From positions 1 through 5,215 of the forward strand of contig JALOMD010000293.1 in NCBI GenBank assembly GCA_025455595.1: DNA of 5,215 nt. Direction: 5' to 3'. This document shows, piece by piece, positions 1 through 5,104 of the stretch (position 1 is the stretch's first letter; every line of letters begins with the position of its first letter). The notes below the pieces were generated by a model. The model saw only the letters and a list, made by a program, of their open reading frames with translations. It was not told the DNA's origin and searched no databases. The DNA is from Cytophagales bacterium (lineage in GTDB: Bacteria > Bacteroidota > Bacteroidia > Cytophagales > 172606-1). The position numbers were made by a program, and so were the translations under genes.

Positions 1-1
1 A

Positions 2-265
2 ATCGCGACCAAGCGCAGCATGTCGGCGGGCACTATTTTCACCCATTTCCTTAAGCTGCACCAGCAAGGCCGCTCCATCGACTGGAGCCGCTTCATTGAC
101 ACGGCCACCTACAATGACATCACCGCCGGCGTAATCGCCCTGAACATGCAGAAAGGCGACCGGCTCACGCCGCTCTATGAACACCTCGGCCAGCGGTTCA
201 CTTTCGAGCAAATCCGCGTGGCGTTGCTGCTGTGGGAACAGGAGCAGCAAGTGAAAAGTGAATAG
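2..265 (+). CDS. C-terminal end of a RecQ/PIF1-type helicase (HTH_40-like domain), partial
   Basis: The reading frame is open from base 2 to the TAG at 263-265 (87 residues); its start lies upstream of the window. An internal ATG at 20 is not taken as the start, because the codons before it (I-A-T-K-R-S) join smoothly onto the domain. The pattern 'KRSMSAGTIFTHFLKLHQQG' followed by 'IDWSRFID', a long helix, and 'LTPLYEHLGQRFTFEQIRVA' resembles the winged helix-turn-helix domain (Pfam HTH_40) at the extreme C-terminus of RecQ and PIF1-like helicases in Bacteroidota, where it is thought to help DNA binding. No helicase motif lies inside the window, so the parent enzyme (RecQ or PIF1-like) cannot be decided; a stand-alone HTH protein is less likely. 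The last residues, V-K-S-E, come from a heptamer repeat that runs across the stop. The family call comes from pattern memory, not a search. Confidence 0.6.
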   Translation: MATKRSMSAGTIFTHFLKLHQQGRSIDWSRFIDTATYNDITAGVIALNMQKGDRLTPLYEHLGQRFTFEQIRVALLLWEQEQQVKSE

Positions 266-281
266 TGAAAAGCGAAAAGTG
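251..281. repeat. Heptanucleotide tandem repeat across a stop codon
   Basis: Four consecutive 7-nt units are GTGAAAA (251-257), GTGAATA (258-264), GTGAAAA (265-271) and GCGAAAA (272-278), followed by the GTG of a possible fifth unit. The TAG stop of the upstream gene (263-265) exists because unit 2 carries T in place of A. The array therefore supplies the last four codons and the first bases after the gene. Confidence 0.8.
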
Positions 282-285
282 TCAG

Positions 286-314
286 GTGTTTTGGGCAAAA
301 ATTGCCTAAAACAC
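286..314 (+). repeat. Palindromic repeat, copy 1
   Basis: Arms GTGTTTTGGGCAA and TTGCCTAAAACAC make a 13-bp stem with one G-T wobble around an AAA loop. The wobble is tolerated only in RNA read from the + strand, which gives this copy an orientation. It starts 21 nt after the upstream stop codon. No T-run follows, so it is not a classic intrinsic terminator. Confidence 0.9.
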
Positions 315-434
315 ATGGCCGCATTTGTCCGGCGGAACTCCCTCATTTTCAAATCCGTCACTCACCGCCGGGCGTGAGAGCATGGCCGAAGGCCGGAATG
401 TACAAGACGGCAATCCTCGCTGCATTTTTCCGAG

Positions 435-477
435 AAGCGTTTTGGGCAATTTTTGCCTAAAACGCTTGATTTTTTCT
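435..477 (+). terminator. Palindromic repeat, copy 2, with T-run: possible intrinsic terminator
   Basis: Arms AAGCGTTTTGGGCAA (435-449) and TTGCCTAAAACGCTT (453-467) form a 15-bp stem with one G-T wobble and a TTT loop. Six T residues follow at 470-475, two bases after the stem, which fits an intrinsic terminator on the + strand for the helicase-type gene ending at 265. It belongs to the same repeat family as the other four palindromes. It is the only copy with a T-run this close downstream on the + strand. Confidence 0.6.
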
Positions 478-566
478 ACGGTTTCCGTAAACACCGTCAC
501 AGTGCAGGTTGGGTTTGAAAACGGTTTTCCATACATTCCTGCCCAACTCACTTATCTGTCACTTTT

Positions 567-3500
567 ATGCGATTCGCCTCATCTTGTGCCTTTGGTTTTG
601 GCGTTCTGTTGTGTTTGAGTGCCTGCACCGACAAAAAAGCAAAAACTACCCAAGTTGAAAATTCCACAATCGGCGGCAACATTTCCGCCGCTCACCTGAA
701 AGTGTCGGAAGGTTACACCGTGGAAACAGTAGCCGACAGCAGTCTGGTTGACTACCCCATGTTCGGCACATTGGATGCCACCGGTCGGCTGTTTCTGTTC
801 GAGTCCACCGGCAATGTCTATGAGGAAACCAAAGAAGCCCTGGAGAAACCGCAATTCCGCATCAACCTGCTGCAAGACACCGACAGCGACGGGAAATACG
901 ACAAAAGCACCATTTTCGCCGACAAAATAGGATTTCCCCAAGGAGGCGTTTTTTACAAAGGCAGCCTGTACGTCACCTCCGCCCCTGACTTACTGAAACT
1001 CACCGATGCGGATGGGGACGGCGTAGCCGACAAACGCGAAGTGCTTCTAAGCGGCTGGGTGCTCAACGTCAATGCCAACAGTGCCATCGGGCCGTTTTTG
1101 GGGCCGGACGGCTGGCTGTACCTGACCAGTTCCATTGAGGGGTTTGACATCACCACCAAAGAAGGACAAAGGTTGAAAGGCGAGACAGCCCGCATCTGGC
1201 GGCTGCGGCCCGACGGCACCAAACTCGAATGGATTTCGGCGGGCGGCATGAACAATCCGGTGGAACTAACTTTTACCGAGGCGGGCGAACCCATCGGCAC
1301 CGAAACGTATTTCACCGACCCGCAGGCAGGCCAACGTGACGCGCTGGTGTACTGGACCGAAGGCGGCGTGTATCCCAAGCCCAACACCAACATTGACCGC
1401 GACGGCCTGCCGCGCACCGGCGATTTGATGCCCGTCGTCTCCAAATACTCGCGGGTGGCCCCGTCGGGCATTGCACGTTATCGGAGCCGTTTTTTCGGAG
1501 ACGATTTCCAACACAACCTGTTGAGTGTCCAGTTCAACACCCACCGCGTGCTGCGCCACAAACTGATACGCGAAGGGGCTTCCTTCCGCACCGAAGACGA
1601 GACATTTTTCTCCGTGGATCAAGAAGACTTTCATCCCACCGATGTGCTCGAAGATGCCGACGGCAGTATTCTGGTAGTGGAAACCGGCGGCTGGTTCATC
1701 AAAGGTTGCCCGCTTTCACAGGTTTCCAAACCCGAAATGCAAGGGGCTCTCTACCGCATCCGCCGCAAGGACGCGGACAAGGTGGAAGACCCCTACGGAA
1801 ACGCCATTGCTTGGCAGTCGCTTTCTCCCGCAAAAGCCGCCGATTACCTGAGCGATGCCCGTCCTTTTGTGCAAGACCGTGCAGCGGAGCATCTGGCCGG
1901 TCTGGGCGAAGCTGCCGTTAAAGACCTTTCCACGTTGTTGCAACAAAACGCCTCGTCAGATGTGCGTACCAAGGCCGTCTTTACGCTGTACCGGATCGGA
2001 ACGCCTGCCGCCCTCACCGCTATGCGGACGGGTTTGGCGGATAAGGACACCCAAGTTCGGGTGGCCGCCGCCCGCGCCGTCGGGCTGGCCCGCGATACTG
2101 CCGCCGTTCCGACGCTTGTGAAACTGCTCAGTCACAACGACTTGCCCACGCGGCGGCAGGCGGCTACGGCTTTGGGGCAAATTGGTCATCCGCAAGTTGT
2201 TCCGGCATTGGTAGCCGCAACCGACAAGGCTTCCGACCGGTTTGTGCGTCATGCCCTCATTTATTCGCTCATTACCCTCAACCAACCGCAACCGCTGGTG
2301 GCCGCTTTGTCGCAAGCTTCGGCCAAGACCCGCGAAGCCGCCTTGATTGCGCTGGATCAGATGAAGGCTTCCACCCTGCGGTCATCCCAAGTGATGCCTT
2401 TCCTAAACGGAAAAGACAAAGAACTGCAACGAACCGCTCTTTGGGTAGCCTCGCATCATCCAGAGTGGGCGGGCGACATGATTGCCTTTTTGAGGCAGCG
2501 TCTCGGCGCAACCAGCCTGACCGCCGACGAACAGGAACTGTTCGGAAACCTGCTGGTGGCCTTCGGCAAAAATGTACCGATGCAACAGTTCATGGCGCAA
2601 CAGGTGATGCAAACCGGCACCGAGAAACAACTGTTCCTGCTTAGTTCGATGGCTCGGTTTCCAGACGAAAAACTTCCCGCCAACTGGATAAACCAAATTA
2701 GCCAATTATTGACCGGCAATGCTGATGCGCAAGTCAAAGAAAAAGCCTTGGAACTGGTGCGCCTGCGCAACATCACCTCGCTGGCCATCCCGTTGCAACA
2801 AGTAGCCAACGATGCTAAAAACACCGCAAGCCTTCGCATGGAGGCCATTGCTGCGCTGACCAAAACGCAGCATAGTTTTTCGCCGTCCCAGTTCGATTAC
2901 TTGTACAGTCAACTGTCTGCCACTAACCAAGCTCCATTGCGGCAACAGGCGGCGGCGGTGCTGGCGCAGGGCAAGCTTACTGAAAGCCAGTTGCTCAAGC
3001 TCGCCACCGAGTATCTACCGCAGGCCGATGCGTTCACGTTGCCCCGGCTGGTGCCGGTTTTCAAAGGCGGCAACTCTGAGAAAATCGGCGTGGCTCTGGC
3101 CAATACGCTCCAGCAGTCAAAGAGCTTGGACAGCTTCAACGAAGACAATCTGAAAGCGGTTTTTGCCAGCTACCCGGCTCCGGTGAAACCGGCGGTGAAC
3201 GGGTTGCTCGCCAAGTTGCACCAGACCCAGGCCGAACGACTGAAACGCTTGCAGGCGATGGAAAGCCGCATCGCCACCGGCGACATTGAGCGGGGACGCG
3301 TCCTTTTCTACGGCAAAGCCATTTGCTACACCTGCCACAAGGTGGGCAGCGAAGGCGGCGACCTCGGCCCCGACCTGACCTCCATCCAGCGCGACCGTTC
3401 GGCCCACGACTTGCTGGAAGCCATTGTGTATCCGAGTGTCAGCTTTGTGCGGGAATACGAAACGTACCACATCAAAACCAAAACCGACGAATACACGGGC

Positions 3501-3722
3501 ATCATCCGGCAGGAAACGCCCACGCTGCTTGTGTTGGGAACCGCCCCGCAAACATCGGTGCGTATCCCGCGCAAGGATATTGTTTCGATGACGCTGGGCA
3601 ACACTTCGCTGATGCCGCAAGGACTGGACCAGTTGCTGACCGAACAGGAAATGGCCGACTTGATGACCTTCCTGCTGGGACAAGAGCAAGACCCGGAAAA
3701 AGATGCCTCGCTGCTCCGCTGA
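567..3722 (+). CDS. PVC-type c-heme lipoprotein: beta-propeller, HEAT repeats, cytochrome c domain
   Basis: This is a 1051-residue lipoprotein. Residues 1-20 are a lipoprotein signal (R2, hydrophobic core, lipobox L-S-A-C20), so the mature protein is anchored in a membrane outside the cytoplasm. Residues about 45-400 form the propeller ('putative membrane-bound dehydrogenase') domain. It holds two calcium-type loops, D104-T-D-S-D-G and D147-A-D-G-D-G, plus G-P-D-G-W-L-Y (179-185) and the signature 'GGWFIKGCPLSQVSKPEMQG' (374-393). Residues about 425-880 are helical HEAT-like repeats. The C-terminal domain (about 903-1045) is the Pirellula/Verrucomicrobium-type heme domain: heme site C920-Y-T-C923-H924, G-P-D-L-T (934-938), and M1016 in S-L-M-P-Q-G-L as probable sixth iron ligand. 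The family probably oxidises sugars or related substrates and passes electrons to the heme; the substrate is unknown. The ATG at 567 is chosen because it gives the complete lipoprotein signal; no Shine-Dalgarno precedes it, as usual in this phylum. I see no frameshift. Confidence 0.92.
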   Translation: MRFASSCAFGFGVLLCLSACTDKKAKTTQVENSTIGGNISAAHLKVSEGYTVETVADSSLVDYPMFGTLDATGRLFLFESTGNVYEETKEALEKPQFRINLLQDTDSDGKYDKSTIFADKIGFPQGGVFYKGSLYVTSAPDLLKLTDADGDGVADKREVLLSGWVLNVNANSAIGPFLGPDGWLYLTSSIEGFDITTKEGQRLKGETARIWRLRPDGTKLEWISAGGMNNPVELTFTEAGEPIGTETYFTDPQAGQRDALVYWTEGGVYPKPNTNIDRDGLPRTGDLMPVVSKYSRVAPSGIARYRSRFFGDDFQHNLLSVQFNTHRVLRHKLIREGASFRTEDETFFSVDQEDFHPTDVLEDADGSILVVETGGWFIKGCPLSQVSKPEMQGALYRIRRKDADKVEDPYGNAIAWQSLSPAKAADYLSDARPFVQDRAAEHLAGLGEAAVKDLSTLLQQNASSDVRTKAVFTLYRIGTPAALTAMRTGLADKDTQVRVAAARAVGLARDTAAVPTLVKLLSHNDLPTRRQAATALGQIGHPQVVPALVAATDKASDRFVRHALIYSLITLNQPQPLVAALSQASAKTREAALIALDQMKASTLRSSQVMPFLNGKDKELQRTALWVASHHPEWAGDMIAFLRQRLGATSLTADEQELFGNLLVAFGKNVPMQQFMAQQVMQTGTEKQLFLLSSMARFPDEKLPANWINQISQLLTGNADAQVKEKALELVRLRNITSLAIPLQQVANDAKNTASLRMEAIAALTKTQHSFSPSQFDYLYSQLSATNQAPLRQQAAAVLAQGKLTESQLLKLATEYLPQADAFTLPRLVPVFKGGNSEKIGVALANTLQQSKSLDSFNEDNLKAVFASYPAPVKPAVNGLLAKLHQTQAERLKRLQAMESRIATGDIERGRVLFYGKAICYTCHKVGSEGGDLGPDLTSIQRDRSAHDLLEAIVYPSVSFVREYETYHIKTKTDEYTGIIRQETPTLLVLGTAPQTSVRIPRKDIVSMTLGNTSLMPQGLDQLLTEQEMADLMTFLLGQEQDPEKDASLLR

Positions 3723-3742
3723 TTGTGCTGCGAAACAAAGGA

Positions 3743-3777
3743 TTGCCGTTTTGGGCAATTTTTGCCCAAAACGGCAA
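3743..3777. repeat. Palindromic repeat, copy 3 (perfect, between the two main genes)
   Basis: Arms TTGCCGTTTTGGGCAA (3743-3758) and TTGCCCAAAACGGCAA (3762-3777) are exact reverse complements, giving a 16-bp stem with a TTT loop. The G-T wobble of copies 1 and 2 is a G-C pair here, and the outer stem carries a C-G pair where other copies have G-C. It starts 21 nt after the heme lipoprotein stop and ends 49 nt before the next ATG. No T-run follows on the + strand. It could weaken transcription into the next gene or protect the upstream 3' end, but it is not a standard terminator. Confidence 0.9.
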
Positions 3778-3826
3778 CAACCATCCTACACAGCCCTTCA
3801 TTAATCAAAATCACTCGTAATCCACT

Positions 3827-4750
3827 ATGAACCGCCGTCTTTTCCTGAAAAACAGTTTCGCCTCAAGTTTGCTCGTAACTGGCACACCCGTCGGGTTTTC
3901 CGTTACGGATGGTCAGGCAAAAGAATCCCCTTTCAAACTCAAGTTTTCGCCGGAATTTGACATTTTCGGTGCCTTGTCCGGCAAAGACCCGATTGATCAA
4001 CTCAAATGGGGTTACGACCAAGGGTTCCGTGCGTGGGAAAACACCTTTCTCAAGTCCCGTCCGGTGGCCGAGCAGGAGAAAATCAGCAGCACCCTGCAAA
4101 AGCTGGGCATGGAGTTCGGGCAATTCGTGGGAACCTTGACTTTTGACGATGTTACGTTTGCCGGACGGGACACCAACTTGCGGGAAAACGTGCTGAAAGA
4201 AGTGCGTGCCTCGGTGGAGATTGCCAAGCGGATGAACACCCGTTTTGTCCACAACGTGCTGGGCCGTGCCGACCCCAAGCTCCCGTGGGATTTCCAGATG
4301 GTCAACGCCATCGAGCTGCTCAAGCGGATTGCCGACATCTACGCACCCCACAACTTGGTGATGGTGATGGAATCCATGAACCACAAGCACAACCATCCGG
4401 GGATGTTCCTGCACACCATTCCCCAAGCCTATGCCTTGGCGAAGGCCGTGGGCAGCCCGCACGTGAAAGTCCTTTTCGACTTCTACCACGTACAGATTCA
4501 AGAGGGCAATCTGCTTCCCACACTTGACTATGCGTGGGATGAAATCGCCTACATCCAAATTGGCGACGCACCGGGCCGGAACGAACCCACCACCGGGGAA
4601 ATCAATTTTCCGAATGTGTTGCAGCACGTTTACAACAAAGGTTACCGGGGATTTGTCGGCTTGGAACACGGCATCAAAAAACCAGGCAGGGAAGGTGCGC
4701 AGGAAGCGTTGAAAGCCTACCGGACTATTGACGTAAAAGATGCAAAATGA
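3827..4750 (+). CDS. Hydroxypyruvate isomerase-like TIM-barrel protein with Tat-like leader
   Basis: This is a 307-residue protein of the AP-endonuclease-2-like TIM-barrel superfamily (sugar isomerases/epimerases), closest by motif to hydroxypyruvate isomerase. Candidate metal/catalytic positions match the family pattern: E182 in V-M-E-S-M-N, D218 and H221 in L-F-D-F-Y-H-V-Q, Q244 and D247 in I-Q-I-G-D, and E280 in G-L-E-H-G. The signature 'DAPGRNEPTTGEINFPN' (247-263) is complete. The first 31 residues are extra relative to the roughly 260-residue cytoplasmic enzyme: N-R-R-L-F-L-K is a twin-arginine motif, followed by a moderately hydrophobic stretch and a possible cleavage site after G-Q-A31. 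Export by Tat is therefore likely. It starts 104 bp after the heme lipoprotein gene with no visible promoter, so co-transcription is plausible. No Shine-Dalgarno is seen; the region before the ATG is A/T-rich. The true substrate may be a keto-sugar rather than hydroxypyruvate. Confidence 0.88.
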   Translation: MNRRLFLKNSFASSLLVTGTPVGFSVTDGQAKESPFKLKFSPEFDIFGALSGKDPIDQLKWGYDQGFRAWENTFLKSRPVAEQEKISSTLQKLGMEFGQFVGTLTFDDVTFAGRDTNLRENVLKEVRASVEIAKRMNTRFVHNVLGRADPKLPWDFQMVNAIELLKRIADIYAPHNLVMVMESMNHKHNHPGMFLHTIPQAYALAKAVGSPHVKVLFDFYHVQIQEGNLLPTLDYAWDEIAYIQIGDAPGRNEPTTGEINFPNVLQHVYNKGYRGFVGLEHGIKKPGREGAQEALKAYRTIDVKDAK

Positions 4751-4787
4751 ATGTCTGAGAGGTTGTCTAAGATTTTATTTTACAGAG

Positions 4788-4816
4788 GCGTTTTAGGCAA
4801 TTTTCGCCCAAAACAC
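4788..4816 (-). repeat. Palindromic repeat, copy 4 (inverted orientation)
   Basis: On the + strand the 13-bp stem has three A-C mismatches. Read from the - strand all three become G-U pairs, so only - strand RNA folds fully. In that orientation the copy differs from copy 1 at only 2 of 29 positions, both in G-U/A-U pairing positions. It lies 37 nt after the TIM-barrel stop codon. Confidence 0.8.
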
Positions 4817-4828
4817 ACTCAACAAGCA

Positions 4829-4851
4829 GGTCTGACGCGGTGCGTCTGACC
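4829..4851. repeat. GC-rich hairpin GGTCTGACGC / GCGTCTGACC
   Basis: Arms 4829-4838 and 4842-4851 pair at 9 of 10 positions (one T-T mismatch) around a 3-nt GGT loop. It also contains a direct repeat, GTCTGAC at 4830-4836 and 4844-4850. It lies between palindrome copies 4 and 5 and is unrelated to them in sequence. No T-run follows. Confidence 0.65.
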
Positions 4852-4883
4852 GGAACCACAGGCTCGCTAAAGACAAAAAGCTT

Positions 4884-4912
4884 GCGTTTTAAGCAAAATT
4901 TGCTCAAAACGC
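4884..4912 (-). repeat. Palindromic repeat, copy 5 (inverted orientation)
   Basis: Arms GCGTTTTAAGCAA and TTGCTCAAAACGC form a 13-bp stem with one A-C mismatch on the + strand, which becomes a G-U pair on the - strand. Compared with copy 2, one G-C pair in the stem is replaced by A-T on both sides (4892 and 4904), a compensatory change. On the - strand a run of five T follows four bases after the stem, so weak terminator activity in that direction is possible. Confidence 0.85.
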
Positions 4913-4952
4913 TCTTCAAAACGGAATTTTAGACAGTATCTGACGCGTTTTG

Positions 4953-4968
4953 TGTCGTGACCACGACA
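4953..4968. promoter_or_regulatory. 16-bp dyad TGTCGTG-AC-CACGACA, possible operator
   Basis: The two 7-nt arms are exact reverse complements with a 2-nt centre. A 2-nt loop is too tight for a good RNA hairpin at full length, so a binding site for a dimeric regulator is at least as likely as an RNA structure. It lies about 100 bp upstream of the promoter proposed for the DciA-like gene, rather far for a simple repressor site. No regulator gene is nearby. Confidence 0.35.
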
Positions 4969-5069
4969 GGAGGCCACACCGGGGCGTGATTTCGCTCTGC
5001 TCAACATCCAGCCTGTGTATCGCAAACCTGCGAGCTGTTAGTCGGCTCCACACTCCGCATTCCAATTGC

Positions 5070-5099
5070 TTGTCTCGCCGGGGAAATCTCGTATATTTG
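5070..5099 (+). promoter_or_regulatory. Bacteroidota-type promoter for the DciA-like gene
   Basis: TATATTTG at 5092-5099 matches the -7 consensus TAnnTTTG of the Bacteroidota primary sigma factor. TTG at 5070-5072 lies 19 nt upstream, at the usual -33 spacing (a second TTG at 5066-5068 is 23 nt away). Only five bases separate the -7 box from the ATG at 5105, so transcription would begin at or next to the start codon, suggesting a leaderless or nearly leaderless mRNA. Confidence 0.6.
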
Positions 5100-5104
5100 T
5101 CTGC

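Larger units (their letters stand above)
266..566. other. Intergenic region rich in hairpins, no gene seen
   Basis: This 301-base gap holds the tail of the heptamer repeat, two copies of the palindrome family (286-314 and 435-467) and a GC-rich segment between them. In that segment GTCCGGCGG (327-335) can pair with CCGCCGGGC (365-373) with one G-U pair, and GGCC-GAA-GGCC (384-394) can form a 4-bp hairpin. The open frame 325-618 runs through both the second palindrome and the start of the lipoprotein gene and resembles no protein I know. No good promoter is visible: TGGGTTTG at 510-517 is one base from a -7 box but has no matching -33 element. The lipoprotein gene may still be transcribed from an unrecognised promoter here. 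Confidence 0.6.
4764..4935. mobile_element. Candidate small inverted-repeat element (MITE-like or BIME-like), no coding
   Basis: The left arm 4764-4787 starts TGTCTAAGATT. The reverse complement of 4912-4935 starts TGTCTAAAATT. The two 24-nt arms match at 18 positions, and four of the six mismatches are transitions or lie in a T-rich stretch. Both arms lead directly into a copy of the palindrome family. The element is 172 bp with a 67-bp centre (4817-4883) that holds another hairpin. No transposase is present and there is no clear target duplication: GT flanks both ends, which is too short to mean much. It may equally be two neighbouring repeats in a mosaic. Confidence 0.35.
4751..5104. other. 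Intergenic region with four hairpins, an inverted repeat and a promoter; no gene seen
   Basis: This 354-base gap contains, in order: the left arm of an imperfect inverted repeat (4764-4787), palindrome copy 4, a separate 10-bp hairpin (4829-4851), palindrome copy 5, the right arm (4912-4935), a 16-bp near-perfect dyad (4953-4968) and a promoter just before the next gene. The word TCTGACGCG occurs at 4831-4839 and 4939-4947. I see no convincing reading frame on either strand. In 4969-5065 I see no feature. Confidence 0.6.

Noticed and set aside
510..517. TGGGTTTG as -7 box for the heme lipoprotein gene
   Set aside because: It has one mismatch to TAnnTTTG in a key position and no TTG/TTTG at the expected distance upstream.
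325..618. 97-codon + strand open frame overlapping the lipoprotein start
   Set aside because: It runs through palindrome copy 2 and into the signal-peptide region of the real gene in another frame, with no recognisable protein character.
3117..3758. 213-codon open frame on the - strand over the heme domain
   Set aside because: It is antisense to the CYTCH domain and begins inside palindrome copy 3; no domain is recognised.
3743..3777. Copy 3 as a strong intrinsic terminator
   Set aside because: The stem is followed by CAACC rather than a T-run on the + strand, so efficient intrinsic termination is not supported.
3863..4669. 268-codon open frame on the - strand inside the TIM-barrel gene
   Set aside because: It is fully antisense to a gene with clear family motifs, and its residue composition follows from the codon bias of the + strand gene.
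286..4912. Palindromes as CRISPR repeats
   Set aside because: The copies are spread over several genes at irregular distances, with no regular spacers and no cas genes.
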